From positions 1,251,981-1,315,980 of the forward strand of contig JASKMD010000026.1 of the NCBI GenBank assembly GCA_030144725.1: 64,000 nt of DNA. Direction: 5' to 3'. The notes under the pieces are model-generated. The model was not told the DNA's origin and ran no database searches. It saw nothing but the letters and a program-made list of their open reading frames with translations. A program made the translations under genes and the position numbers. Positions 47,201 through 58,802 of this stretch are shown in pieces. Numbering within the stretch: position 1 is the first letter of the stretch; each line of letters opens with the position of its first letter. The stretch comes from Haematococcus lacustris. Its lineage: Eukaryota; Chlorophyta; Chlorophyceae; Chlamydomonadales; Haematococcaceae.

Positions 47201-47742
47201 TGGTTCAGTGTTTAGGGTGGTTGAGGGTGTTTGGTTAAAGGTGGCAAAGGCTGGTTAAGGGTTGCTGAGGGTTGCTGAGGATGGCTGAGGTGGGGTTTGG
47301 GTTGTGGTCACGTTGCGCAGCTGCCGCGATGCCTCTGACGGGATTCTGGGCCCCGCTGGCCGCTGCCTGCCCCGCCAAACTGGCTGCGAGTGCAAGTGGG
47401 CTTAACCCTCCCCTCCCCTCCCCGCCTGCTGCTGCCCTCTGCCTACCCACCTCTCCCTCTGCATGCGTATGCATCCCTGAACCCCTCGCCTTCAGCGACG
47501 CAGCCAGCGGCTGGCCCCTGCTGCCCTTCATGCCTCCGGTGCCACTGCTGCAGCTACTCGTGGTGGTGGTGCTGCTGCTGGGCCTGACCCGCTTGCCTGC
47601 TGTGCACTGCAGGCCGGGCCAGGCCAGGTTCAGCATCACGGTGCAGGGGCCCAGCAACAAGCTGCCGGGCAATGTCTTAGCTACAGACCGGGCCTGGGGG
47701 AGCAACATCGTGCACTTCACCGACATGGTCATGCTGCCGTGA
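43869..47742 (+). CDS. Secreted Pro/Ser-rich protein with a C-terminal fasciclin (FAS1) domain
   Basis: Probably an extracellular-matrix or cell-surface adhesion protein. Five exons in phase: 43869-43933, 44498-45122, 45533-45638, 46441-46543, 47613-47742; about 342 residues. The first exon gives a signal peptide (MKPMYHAMFCLALLAAG). Residues about 25-195 are Pro/Ser/Thr-rich with repeated SPNPRPSS and SSPRPPAYPPT, as in hydroxyproline-rich algal wall proteins. The single FAS1 domain (about 198-342) shows H1 (STIFMPTDQAFRIM, across a splice), the central H-V motif (LKFHVVPNRII) and H2 (NIVHFTDMVMLP), after which the protein ends. No GPI signal is visible. The third intron is a TGCCCTGCC array. 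Confidence 0.85.
44250..44283. repeat. (CTG)n tract
   Basis: About 11 CTG units in the first intron of the FAS1 gene. Confidence 0.9.
46027..46431. repeat. (TGCCCTGCC)n 9-bp array
   Basis: About 45 units with sporadic TACCCTGCC and AGCCCTGCC variants, filling most of the FAS1 third intron and ending a few bases before the acceptor. Open in all plus frames; not coding. Confidence 0.95.
47084..47282. repeat. GGTGGTTGAGG/GGTTGCGGGT imperfect repeat
   Basis: About 200 bp of GGTGGCTGAGG, GGTGGTTGCGG and GGTGGTTGAGG words in the last FAS1 intron. Confidence 0.85.
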
Positions 47743-49680
47743 TCCGCCATAGCCCCATGCCGCGACTCCAGCGGCAGTAGCCCTGACAGCCACCCTCACA
47801 GCCACCGGTCTGCCCGCCTGCCCACCAGACAGCATGCGCTCAGCAGGCTAGTTGACTGGCCCCTCGCCTGCAGCATCAGACACCACAGAGCAGCCACCCG
47901 ACCTGATGGCTGAAGCCAGGCTGCTTGGCGTTGGGAGGGGAAGGGACACCCGTCTGCCCGTCTGCCCACCTAGAGCCCGTCTGGTAGGCAACGCAGCACA
48001 GTGGTGCAGACAGGCTGAGGGCCTGAGGTCTCCTGCTAGCTGAGGAGCTGTGCTGGTGCGTCGCTAGCGGTGGCAGCCGTGGTGACGTCTGTGGCAGGCA
48101 GTACCCTCAACAGGGGCGGCCGTGGCTGAAGCTGCAAGCTGCAAAAAAACTGCCACCAGTGCGGGGCTGTGCCCCTGAAGGGATGCTAGCGGGTGCTTGC
48201 CTGATTGCAAGAGCCAAGATGCTTGGGGTGGGGAGAGAAAGGGAGCTATGCATCTAGGAAGAGGAGGAGGAGGAGGGGGAGGAGGGGGAGAGCAAGTAGG
48301 AGATCAAGGAGGAGGCGGGAGGGGACTAAGCAGCGTGCACCAGGGCGGTAGGCCACAAGACTGCTGGTCAGCGCCAGCGTGAGCCACTGAACAGGTGAGG
48401 CAGCACCTGCTGGCAGAGCCACGCCATCTCATGCGTGGCACCAGGTGCCTGAGCTGCATGGGCGTGGCGGGCCTGTGTGGCGTGTCGGAAAGGCCAAGGC
48501 CAAGGACCCCATGCAGGCAGGTGTTTTCTGTCTAGCTCCTGCCACAGCAGCTGGCCATGATGGGCTGACATCCAGCCATACCTCAGCGTCAGCACCCCCC
48601 AGCGGTGTAGCATTCGTCATGGTTTGGGATAAGTCTGTTGCACATGGTGGTGCGGGCCCATGTGTGACCACGCATGACCAGGCCCAGCATGCAGGAGGTA
48701 AAAGGTAGGGTGTGGCATGGTTTGCAAAGGCGGCTGTATGGTGTTCATACACACTGCTCAATTTAGAAATGAAGCACATTCCCTGTATCCTGCACCCAGA
48801 TGTGCCACCCAAATCAATTTATCAGTTGGGGTGGTTGTCCATCAGGCTAGACCTGTAGAGCTCTGTTCAGCAGTAAGCACAGTAGCTGGCTATTCCTTCA
48901 GTTGATAACACATGTCACCATTTCTGCATATTGTTGCCTCGGTACGGTGCTTTTCACAGTATATCACGGACGTTGCATAAGGAGTACAGGGTGGCCTGGT
49001 GGCATTGCGCTCACACTGAAGGCTCGCCTTGCAGGGCCTGGCGGAAGTGTGTTCCCTATTGTAAATGTATCGTCTTGCAGTTAACTCGAATCAATACAAT
49101 GAGGGTCAAAATTGTCCGCTTCGTCTCTCAGGCGTTCCCAACATGGGGTTGGTAATCTTCATGCAACTGCAGCCCATCTACAGCCCATATACTCAATCAT
49201 TTGATGTAACGTTTGCTGCGTCTGCTGCAATGCGATATTGCGCGTTTAATGTAAGACTGGAATTGCCATCGGAGTCATTCGATGCGGGCAGCCACATGTG
49301 ACCCCGGATGTGTCCGAATCACAGACCGTGGTTAGCTACACTGGTAAGCTACGTCCTTGGCTCTCCGTTAGCGATGCACGACATGTCGGTGGCGCACACC
49401 ACCGAAGTCCGGGAAACATGGCTGCGCGAGCTTCCTGATGGTGCAGGCCGCTTGGCGAGGATGTGAAGAAACTCGAATTCGTGTGCGACATCGCTGTATC
49501 GCTGTAATGGTGGGCGGCACAGTAGGGACTAGTCACCCCCTCCAGCTATGATCCGCTTTATGTTTTCAACCATTGAACAAACAGCCTGGCCTCACTCGAA
49601 TTTGTTATAGCATACTCAATAACGCGTCCGTGGCACTATGCAACTCAATCATTGGGTCTGTAGGTGTCAAGATTGACCCC
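47743..49680. other. Intergenic, no gene supported
   Basis: Includes an (GGA)n purine tract (48258-48320). Short ORFs on both strands (for example 48368-48613 minus) have no recognisable motif. It also holds one copy of a 33-bp dispersed sequence (49135-49167). Confidence 0.45.
49134..49167 (+). repeat. Dispersed 33-bp sequence, second copy
   Basis: CCCAACATGGGGTTGGTAAT followed by CTTCATGCAA is identical to 30507-30536 upstream of RPT2. The flanks show only weak similarity. Confidence 0.8.
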
Positions 49681-49712
49681 TTACAAGGTACACATGCTGA
49701 TGGCTACAGGCA

Positions 49713-50561
49713 GTGGAGTCCTTGTTGCAGCTGCTGAAGCATGGTGGTGGCAGGTACATGGAGCTGCCAGCTCTGCTGCAGTTGATGTCCCTGCGCACAT
49801 GCAAGGAGGCCATGAAGACTGTGGATGTTAATGATTTGCAGCAGCGTATGGGTCAGCTCCGTGCTGAAGTGCGGCGTAAGGAGGATGCCGCAGCTGCAGC
49901 ACAGCGGTCAGCAAAGGCAGAGTGCCAGATCACAGATGCAGCGCACAAGGTGGGGAGGGTTGTGATTAATGTGGGTGACCATGCGTGCCAAGAGCGGCTT
50001 GCAGCGGCCCATGCCCTTGCCTTTGGGGGGCGTGATTATGGCCACACAACTGTCGAGGAGGCAATGAAGATGACAGGAAAGCAGCTTCAGTCCTACCTCC
50101 AGTTTCACAAGCAGGAGGTACACACGAGCTGGAGGGTTCCCAAGCTACAGAGCCACGTGTGCACCCACATCCGTGGGAAGCTCGCCGCAGCTGCGCCCCC
50201 TCAGCAGCAGCTGACACCTGCAGGCACCATCCCTGAGCTGGCTGTGCCTGCTGGTGCACCCCCTCAGCAGCAGCAACAGCTGGCAGCGGCAAGCACGTCA
50301 CGTAAGCGTGAGGCACCTGCAGCTAACAAGTCAAGGGCAGCAAAGCAAGGTGAGACAACACCACGTACTGCACCTAGCACCTTGTTAAGCGTAGTAGAGC
50401 AGCCGGGAATGCACCAGCGCCAGCAGCAGCTCCAAAAGCTGATAGTGGTATCCAGTCGTCACGACTGCCGTCGTCGCGTCCACATGCCAAAAGCAAATCA
50501 TGTTCCGACTGCTGCTGCGCGTTGCAGGTGCCAGCAACAACGGTGTGGCGGAGCGTGCTAG
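49713..50561 (+). CDS. Unidentified ORF, probably an internal or last exon
   Basis: An open frame of 282 codons beginning after a CTACAG acceptor. The first in-frame ATG is at 49758. The N-terminal third is Leu/Lys/Arg-rich and likely helical (LQQRMGQLRAEVRRKEDAAA). A middle part has GGRDYGHTTVEEAMKMTGKQ and KLQSHVCTHIRGKLA, faintly like a SAP-type DNA-binding helix pair. The rest is Gln/Ala/Pro-rich with basic clusters (SRKREAPAANKSRAAK). This suggests a nuclear protein, but I do not recognise the family; a transposon-encoded protein is possible. The frame after about 50400 may be intronic, because composition changes there. Confidence 0.45.
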   Translation: MESLLQLLKHGGGRYMELPALLQLMSLRTCKEAMKTVDVNDLQQRMGQLRAEVRRKEDAAAAAQRSAKAECQITDAAHKVGRVVINVGDHACQERLAAAHALAFGGRDYGHTTVEEAMKMTGKQLQSYLQFHKQEVHTSWRVPKLQSHVCTHIRGKLAAAAPPQQQLTPAGTIPELAVPAGAPPQQQQQLAAASTSRKREAPAANKSRAAKQGETTPRTAPSTLLSVVEQPGMHQRQQQLQKLIVVSSRHDCRRRVHMPKANHVPTAAARCRCQQQRCGGAC

Positions 50562-50599
50562 TGTGGCGCGCCTCGCATGAGGCAAAATCGCATGAATTC

Positions 50600-51400
50600 A
50601 AATGTCGATCTTTGGGCAGGCACTGAGCACCGCTGAGAGCGAGACAGTTTTTGCTGCGTCTGCCATCTCGTAGCTTTGAGTCTCCTCTGTTTAAAGCACT
50701 GTTTACATATATTTTTCATTGAGTGGCTGCGGAGATACGGGCTTCCTATCACAGGGGGGTGGTTTTCAGGTAGTTGGGAACGCCTGATCGTCTCCTTGAC
50801 CTCGTTTCTTGTTGGCTAGATAGATGTCGTCATGCAGCATTGCGCGGATTCTAGCGAATTCCTCGAGCGCTGAGACGAGATGCGGGATGACTATTACAAG
50901 TAGTGCATGCTTAGGATCACGCACCGGTCCAGCGGTCCGGACCGCTGTGAGTTGCGGCTATATCAACGTTAGTCCTGGCAGCAGAGGCACCTGTTCTGAC
51001 GGTGTCGGTGTCTGTGCCTGGTTCTCATGGCCCATAACGCCCCGCACATGCACACCCTTGAGCTTCAACATTCATATGACAACTTCTTAACTTATGGCAG
51101 GGCCGACAAGCAGGCCGTAGTTTGTGTCTAGCTACGTTTGGATGTTGTGCCATGCTTACTCATTCTACGAGAAGATAGTGACAGCTGCGGGTCAGAAAGG
51201 TGTGCCCCTGATGAGCGCCTGACGACTCGGAAAATTCGGCAGTGCTCGTGGAACACTGCCAGACCTGAGCTTAGGCGCACCTCACTTGGCGCATTGGCGG
51301 AGCTGCACGCTGTGCCTGGGTACCATGCGGGGGACGGTACGCATCACGCCAAGAAGGGACAATTTTGGTACGCACTCTAGCCGCACACAGAAATGAGCTT
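50600..51400. other. Intergenic, nothing recognised
   Basis: About 800 bp with only short ORFs that show no domain, up to the edge of the (CCCAG)n array. Confidence 0.4.
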
Positions 51401-51405
51401 TGGAG

Positions 51406-52973
51406 CCCAGCCCAGCCCAGCCCAGCCCAGCCCAGCCCAGCCCAGCCCAGCCCAGCCCAGCCCAGCCCAGCCCAGCCCAGCCCAGCCCAGCCCAGCCCAG
51501 CCCAGCCCAGCCCAGCCCAGCCCAGCCCAGCCCAGCCCAGCCCAGCCCAGCCCAGCCCAGCCCAGCCCAGCCCAGCCCAGCCCAGCCCAGCCCAGCCCAG
51601 CCCAGCCCAGCCCAGCCCAGCCCAGCCCAGCCCAGCCCAGCCCAGCCCAGCCCAGCCCAGCCCAGCCCAGCCCAGCCCAGCCCAGCCCAGCCCAGCCCAG
51701 CCCAGCCCAGCCCAGCCCAGCCCAGCCCAGCCCAGCCCAGCCCAGCCCAGCCCAGCCCAGCCCAGCCCAGCCCAGCCCAGCCCAGCCCAGCCCAGCCCAG
51801 CCCAGCCCAGCCCAGCCCAGCCCAGCCCAGCCCAGCCCAGCCCAGCCCAGCCCAGCCCAGCCCAGCCCAGCCCAGCCCAGCCCAGCCCAGCCCAGCCCAG
51901 CCCAGCCCAGCCCAGCCCAGCCCAGCCCAGCCCAGCCCAGCCCAGCCCAGCCCAGCCCAGCCCAGCCCAGCCCAGCCCAGCCCAGCCCAGCCCAGCCCAG
52001 CCCAGCCCAGCCCAGCCCAGCCCAGCCCAGCCCAGCCCAGCCCAGCCCAGCCCAGCCCAGCCCAGCCCAGCCCAGCCCAGCCCAGCCCAGCCCAGCCCAG
52101 CCCAGCCCAGCCCAGCCCAGCCCAGCCCAGCCCAGCCCAGCCCAGCCCAGCCCAGCCCAGCCCAGCCCAGCCCAGCCCAGCCCAGCCCAGCCCAGCCCAG
52201 CCCAGCCCAGCCCAGCCCAGCCCAGCCCAGCCCAGCCCAGCCCAGCCCAGCCCAGCCCAGCCCAGCCCAGCCCAGCCCAGCCCAGCCCAGCCCAGCCCAG
52301 CCCAGCCCAGCCCAGCCCAGCCCAGCCCAGCCCAGCCCAGCCCAGCCCAGCCCAGCCCAGCCCAGCCCAGCCCAGCCCAGCCCAGCCCAGCCCAGCCCAG
52401 CCCAGCCCAGCCCAGCCCAGCCCAGCCCAGCCCAGCCCAGCCCAGCCCAGCCCAGCCCAGCCCAGCCCAGCCCAGCCCAGCCCAGCCCAGCCCAGCCCAG
52501 CCCAGCCCAGCCCAGCCCAGCCCAGCCCAGCCCAGCCCAGCCCAGCCCAGCCCAGCCCAGCCCAGCCCAGCCCAGCCCAGCCCAGCCCAGCCCAGCCCAG
52601 CCCAGCCCAGCCCAGCCCAGCCCAGCCCAGCCCAGCCCAGCCCAGCCCAGCCCAGCCCAGCCCAGCCCAGCCCAGCCCAGCCCAGCCCAGCCCAGCCCAG
52701 CCCAGCCCAGCCCAGCCCAGCCCAGCCCAGCCCAGCCCAGCCCAGCCCAGCCCAGCCCAGCCCAGCCCAGCCCAGCCCAGCCCAGCCCAGCCCAGCCCAG
52801 CCCAGCCCAGCCCAGCCCAGCCCAGCCGCCAGCCCAGCCCAGCCCAGCCCAGCCCAGCCCAGCCCAGCCCAGCCCAGCCCAGCCCAGCCCAGCCCAGCCC
52901 AGCCCAGCCCAGCCCAGCCCAGCCCAGCCCAGCCCAGCCCAGCCCAGCCCAGCCCAGCCCAGCCCAGCCCAGC
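51406..52973. repeat. (CCCAG)n pentanucleotide array
   Basis: About 1.57 kb, roughly 313 units. I saw one interruption, CAGCCGCCAG at about 52823-52832, which shifts the phase of the remaining units. All three plus frames (SPAQP) and all three minus frames (GWAGL) are open and are not considered coding. Confidence 0.98.
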
Positions 52974-53054
52974 CTGACTGCCCAGCCCTGCATGACTGCA
53001 TATTGAGCCCATGTGCACCTTTGTTTGTGCAGCGCAGAAAGTCTCGAACCCCTA

Positions 53055-53165
53055 GATGGGGAGGGCTGCCAAGCAGCCTAACGGCTGACGCCATAAGCGG
53101 TGTAAGCCACCATTACATTACATTACATGCTTGCCTCCGAATCCTGCCTGCCAAACGTTTGCTCA
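53055..53165. repeat. Dispersed repeat, copy 1 of a short family
   Basis: GGGCTGCCAAGCAGCCT, CGGCTGACG, GGTGTAAGCCA and GAATCCTGCCTGC are found in the same order at 54290-54370 (GGCCAAGCAGCCTGATGG, GACGGCTGAAG, GGTGTGAGCCA, GAATCCTGTGCTGC). A short interspersed element is possible. Confidence 0.5.
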
Positions 53166-53588
53166 CTGAGTGACACGGTGGTGCAAGGAAGCCGACACCC
53201 TTGCCTAGTGTTGCGTATGCCTCACACTATTTGCACTACCACATCGACATGGATGGCTAAAGCAATGGCACATAGCAGCCATGTGCCGCACCCCTGCATA
53301 TCATGATGTCTGGGTACAGCAGCATACGCGGCTGCTGCTGCTATACGCAATGAGGCATCAGTCGCTCCTGATCCACCCTAGCTCTTTCCTTATCCCTTAC
53401 GAGGTATACGAGCTCAAGCATCACATCAGGCAAGCTGAGTGTGGCAGCAATGTCACTATGGCATGGCAGCTACCGGAGAACCGATGGCTGCAGTGGCCCC
53501 TACACATCCCTGCATGCCTCTCCAAGTGGCAACGCACCAGATCTGGATCTCCCCTATGAGAAATGTAATGTGGTGAGGTGATGTAAGG

Positions 53589-53605
53589 CCGGGTTCGATT
53601 CCCGG
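53589..53605 (+). other. Isolated tRNA T-arm/B-box-like hairpin
   Basis: CCGGG-TTCGATT-CCCGG is a perfect five-base-pair T-arm with a B-box core (GGTTCGATTCC). The 70 bases upstream do not fold into acceptor, D and anticodon arms with a matching 3' acceptor strand, so it is not called a tRNA. It could be the tail of a tRNA-derived SINE. Confidence 0.4.
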
Positions 53606-53660
53606 GCAGACTTCCTTACAATAGTCTATCATGGAGAACTCTGTCACCGCCACTAACCGG

Positions 53661-53692
53661 ACAAACAAAACTAATTGAACAAGGAACATTTG
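53661..53692 (+). repeat. Solo match to the Fz-a/b outer terminus
   Basis: ACAAACAAAACTAATTGAAC then AAGGAACA matches the loop side of the terminal hairpin at 18292-18319 and 31502-31527 with two substitutions. The downstream stem half and the rest of the element are absent. Confidence 0.6.
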
Positions 53693-53699
53693 ATGACGG

Positions 53700-55134
53700 G
53701 CATGTAGCAGGAGGACCTCTGACAGGACCTGGAGCGAATGAAACCGTCGGAGTCGAGTGTCGCAACGGGTAGGCAGCAGACCAATAGTTAGGTAGGTCCA
53801 GCGTCATTGTGCCACTAGGTGCTATGCTCTAATAAGTCAGATTTCTCCATTTCAAGAGAATTCAAGAGCACATTGCCAGTGGCAGCCTAACCAAGTCGCG
53901 CCAAGCGGCATCTGGTGTGGCCTAATCAGGACAAACCAGGCTATAGAGCGACCCCAAAAGAGTATGGATGCACGAAGCCTGAATCTTAGTAAATGTGCTG
54001 GTGCCAAGGCAGGCTATGACATGGTGGCTTGTCCAATGCGTGCACCATAGCATGGTTGCTGCATGCAGAATGGCTTCCACACTAGTGCACAAAGGCATGC
54101 ACAGGATGTGTTGGGTCGTAGAGGGTCCAACTTGACTTGCTTGGCACTCCTGCCTAGCCGGATCTGCCACAGCCGCAATCACCCCTGCTAGCAGCCCCGG
54201 TGCAAGCCAGGTGCTGTCAGCACTGCAACACTGCTGACCTGGCTGACAGGAGTTGCCCAACCCTGCACAGCGTGCCTCAGCCCCATGGGCTGGCCAAGCA
54301 GCCTGATGGCCTGACTGACGGCTGAAGTGGTGTGAGCCATCTCATTCTTCTCCTGAATCCTGTGCTGCTATTGGGGTGCCGCTCTTGGTCTTCCGCATGG
54401 CAGCAGCTCTATCTTGTCATGCATGGCTAGTGTTTTGACTAGGAGCTGTGGCCAGGCCAGGACTGTGCGTAGAGTCTATGTGGTCAAGCGCAGGTCAGCA
54501 TGCTGCTGCCTTACTGCCCCTCTCACCCCTCCTAAATCCTCACGCCTGCTGCTCCTGCTGCTCCTGAAGCTGCTGCTGCTGCCGCATCTATGCTATCCAT
54601 ACCTGAGCTACAATTATGTCACCCCTTGACCCCAAACAACAACTGCTGCTGCCCCTTCCCCTTCCCTTGACGATCATTATCCTGCCGTAGCTGCTTCTCA
54701 GTCTGCTTCTGCTGCCGCTGCTGTTGACGCTGCTGCCGCTGCTGTTGACGCTGCTGCTGCTGCTGCTGCTGCTGCAGTTGTAGCAGTCTCTATACATGCT
54801 TGCCACAGAAGCTGCTGCCAAGGCTGTTGCAGGCGACATGCGGGTGACATTGAGTGCCACTGCCAGTGCTGTGCAGTGCTTGGAGCCACTATCTCAATAC
54901 TGGCCTGGGCGTACAATGGAACCCGCCCAGCCAAGACCCACATGCGTGTGGCCCCACATACAGCCCCCTGCCCCACTCCCCTTCATGCATTGCTGCCTCT
55001 CGCTCACGGCAACCGCACCGCCCCTCTGCTGGCCTGTTCTGCAGCACCTCAGTGTCCAGCATGCCGACAGCAAGCCCAGCATGCAGACATGCTCCATGCG
55101 AGCAACCACCCATGTGAGCCCCTCCCATGGGGCA
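53700..55134. other. No gene supported; small repeats
   Basis: Contains the second copy of the 53-kb dispersed repeat (about 54285-54372) and GCTGCTGCTGTTGACGCTGCTGC runs (about 54700-54785). ORFs here are Leu/Ala/Ser-rich products of those runs. Confidence 0.4.
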
Positions 55135-57410
55135 TCACACCATGAGGGCGGACATGAGCTTGTGCTTCTTAGGGGCCCCTGTCCTTGAGGTTGGCGTGAG
55201 GGCCCCCACTGACAGGTCGGCTGAGCAGGAGGGGGAGAGCTTGGCAGCCTGATTGCCTGGGCCCCCTCCAGCCTTCTTTGACTTTGGGTTCAATACGGAG
55301 CTGTTTTGAACTGCGTAGCGGGCAGCAGCAGGGATAGGAGCGGTAGCAGGCGTCAGCGGGCAGCAGCAGGGACAGGAGTGGCAATACCGATAAGACTTCA
55401 CAACAAGGCGCAGTACAGTAAGGCAACAACAGCTTTGGGCATTGGGAACCTGGCGTAGAGCCACATGACCACAGGCTGCAGGCATTTTCACCTACATGCT
55501 CGCGTGCTGGTGAAGCGCCGCAGGTCGACCTTCTCTGTAGTCAGCTGATAGTGTGACCTCTGTGGATCTCCAACTGCCTCCGCCGCCATGATGTCATACC
55601 ACTCCATGGACTCGTTCTTCGTGCCCACGTCATACGTGATGCTGCAGCATCATTGTTGGCATGGCATTGCAGGATATTGTATGGTGCAGCATCCTCCACA
55701 TTAAGCAACAGACAACAAATACTCAATCAACACCACCCTATTGGTGGCGACATCCATTACTGCCCCATGCAACACATTGTCGCCAGAGGGGACGCAGATG
55801 AGGATGTTCGAGATGGTGAGGGTGTGATGGTGGCATGCAAGAGTGATGTGCGCAGTGCATGGAGGGCCACATGGATACAAATGCAACAAGAGTGAGCTGG
55901 AGGGAATGGTGTAGGGCAGGGGGAATTGATCCATAACCCACTCACCAGTATTTGTTGTCTCTGGGGCGGTAGTCTGTGACCACCCCCACAAACCACTGGC
56001 CCTCCTTAGGCCCTGCTCAACACAACAAAGACGTCAACGTAAGAACGAAAGAAAGACTCCGCCCTCACTGTCAGGCGGCATGAAGGAAGGAGAGTAGGCT
56101 TGGAGCATGCCCTTGCTTCCCTCTGACCAGGAATGTCAACGTAAAGATAATCATACATTTGTGCAAGCACAAGAATGGGATACGAGTTTTAATATGAGAG
56201 CAGCAGGTAGGTGGACCCACACATGCTCCATGCTCCTACATGCTGCATGCTCCTGCATGAGACATGCTTATACAAATTAGGACATGCAAACAAGGGATGT
56301 CGCGTGGGTCGAGCCCAGAAACATCCCGCAGGGCTCTAGAGAGGCCTAGTTTGAACATACAATGCCTCATGTCTTACCCACATGGCATGGGTCATGTGCA
56401 CAATACCCACAGGCCTGCACAATACCCACAGGGCACAATGGTTGGCTGCCCTGCCCACCCAGCCATCCATGGGCTTACTTAATGCTTATGAGCAGCAACA
56501 GCAGCAACAGCAGCAACAGCAGCAGCAAAAGCAGCTGATGACTTATGGGGCAGGACTGCCAGGCAGCTGCCTGTTGCTGGCCTCAGGCTGCTCCTACTTA
56601 CAGTATCGCTGGACCTTGGCGCCGATCAGGGCTGGGAGTGCACTTGACTGTGACATCACACATACGGCACACGCAAGCATGTCATGTATGAACAACACTT
56701 GTCCTACCAGGTGCTGCTATGCGTCACATGTGTCACACATACCATTGGCACAACAGCAATTTGCCACCTGGCCCTTGGGGCAGCAGCAGCAACAGCAGCA
56801 GCAGTCAGAGATGGACAAGACTGTTACCAGCAGCTGCGCTTGCAGCTCCCCTCATCACAGCTCACAGCAGCGGCAGCCACTATCAGCTAGGCCTGCTGAT
56901 GACATAGCCGCCCAGCTGCCCCAGGAGCTTCCTGCTACACACGACTGTCACACACCCCACCTCCAATTTTGCTGCAGCCCCTCCCTCTTCAGCGGCCTGC
57001 AGCTGCTGCAGCTGCTGGGACCCCCGCCTCGGCCCGAGCCCCACCCCGTGCCCCTGCCCCTGCTGCTGAGCTGTCTGAACCAACTCAGCGTCCCAGCCAT
57101 CCCCTGCTGCCGCACCAGCAGCCTCAAGACCCGGCTGCTCATCTTCGGTGTCTGAGTCGCTGAGCTCCCACAGCTGCTGCCGCCGCTGCCGCCGCTTGCG
57201 GCTGCTAGAGAGAAGCTGGGTGGAAGCTGAGGCTGCCGCCCCTGCCCCCGCTGCTGCAGCTGCTGCAGCTGGGGGGGTGGCAGCTGTGTGGCTGGCAGTG
57301 GCCTGAGAAGGCAGGCGGTTAGACCCCATGCCCCGAGCCGTCCCCGCTGCTGGGTGAGCTGCGCTCGCAGCAGGTTGCCTCGGCCCCTGCTGCTGTACCA
57401 CCTGCACCAC

Positions 57411-57443
<33 letters not shown>

Positions 57444-58354
57444 ATGGTGTGGTGGGGGATGGCCATGTGAGCGAGGCTGGTGGTGGTGATGGTGGTGGTG
57501 GGCTGCGGGGTGTAGCAATGCCAGGGGGGGCTGCCCTGCCCCTGGGGGGGTACCCTCTGGCGATGACCCCTCTACCTCGGATCCTGCCTCAGCCCACTGC
57601 CCTGAACCCCTGCCTGCAGCCCCCCTGGGATGAGCTGAGCCTAGGCTGGGCCCACCCTGTGAGCCGTGGCCTGCCACGTCAGCGGTGGGGGGCAGCGCTG
57701 TGGGCGGGATGGCGGGTGGTGGCGCAGACAGCAATCCTTTAGGGAGGGGGAAGGGGGCGTCAGACAATAGCCTGCGCAAGCCACATGGGAAAGAGCATGG
57801 GCGCTTGGAGACAGATGCATGGAGCACACCAGCAGACATCTTGTGTGACTGTTGCCCATGCAAGTGCTGCGACCTTAGTGCCTGCCTGACTCACAGAGGT
57901 TCCAGGGCACCAGTGGCTTTGTGGTCAAGGAAGAACCTCATCAGCGCGCTGTGCTGCTCGTTGGGTATGGCCAGTTCACTTCGTAGCTTAGCCAGCAGCA
58001 TGCGAGTGCGCTGCAATTGCACCAACACAGGCAGGGGCACAGACGCTTGACAGCACTCTCGTGCTACTTCAATCCCACCAACAGTGCGATGTGCCGGCAC
58101 AACAGGGTGTCATTGTTTGATGTTTATCAGTAGCTTGTCAGCCGCAAGGTCAGGCTGCTGAGGGCTCGAGTCTAAGATGGATGAGAGATTTCTTGATGTG
58201 GGCTTGCTTTGTGATGCAATGCGCTGAGTGAACCCACCATGTCCGAGTCCTGATTAAGGCTCCGTAGCATCACCGCCTTAAGCACCGCGACGTACGCCTC
58301 CTCGTTGATCCGCTGCCGACGCAAATCATTGCGACGCAAGTCTTGCGATGTCAT
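55135..58354 (-). CDS. ENT- and Agenet/Tudor-domain protein (EMSY-like chromatin reader)
   Basis: Plant EMSY-like proteins pair an N-terminal ENT domain with an Agenet/Tudor module that reads histone marks. Exons: 58354-58238, 58010-57895, 57771-56961, 56647-56602, 56012-55946, 55641-55492 and a last exon ending at 55135. Phases fit up to 55492. ENT (about residues 1-75) includes RINEEAYVAVLKAVMLRSLN and RTRMLLAKLRSELAIPNEQH. The third exon is low-complexity with His and Gln tracts, the basic cluster RKRRQRR and an acidic SDSDTEDE. Agenet (about 355-415) is spread over three exons: LIGAKVQRYWPKEGQWFVGV, VTDYRPRDNKYC and ITYDVGTKNESMEWYDI. The final exon is uncertain: the frame ending PKKHKLMSALMV looks most protein-like but does not join in phase with the strongest acceptor. 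Another exon between 56961 and 56647 is possible. Confidence 0.8.
57407..57446 (-). repeat. CAG-type tract encoding polyglutamine
   Basis: CTGCTG and TTGCTG units give an 11-residue Gln run, with a His run just upstream, in the low-complexity exon of the ENT/Agenet gene. Confidence 0.85.
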
Positions 58355-58802
58355 CGACTTATCCGGTAGAAGTCTCAACCGGTCAAACCCACATGGGCCC
58401 CCACAGCGGCGAATGCAGAGGCAGCGGCATGCAGCATGCACAATCCGCAAGAAAACATTTTGCATCACAAACCAGGTTCTTCACCTCTCTCATCGGCCCT
58501 GCGGGCAACATGTGCTTGTATATGACAGCCTCATAGTGCCCACATGCTTGGGTTCGTGATAAGCCTTGTTATCTAGAGTATGCCAGTAGTTACTCATACA
58601 CTGTGTGACGGCAACTCCCCTGTGAATTTGGTTGACTCCTGCGACAAAGCTACCGCCTAGTAGTAGCGTGATAGTCCCTGGCCCTTGGCACAACCTTCCA
58701 ACCTGGCAGTATCTTTGATAGCTTTAGTGTCTCCCTGGCTTTTGGTATAGTATGACAGACATGCACTGATACCACTTGACAAGGCTGACACGTAGGGTAC
58801 GC

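Noticed and set aside
51271..53173. About 600-codon SPAQP and GWAGL ORFs on both strands
   Set aside because: Direct products of the (CCCAG)n array; all frames are open at once.
53531..53605. A second tRNA gene
   Set aside because: Only the T-arm is convincing; no D-arm, anticodon stem or complementary acceptor strand could be found around it.
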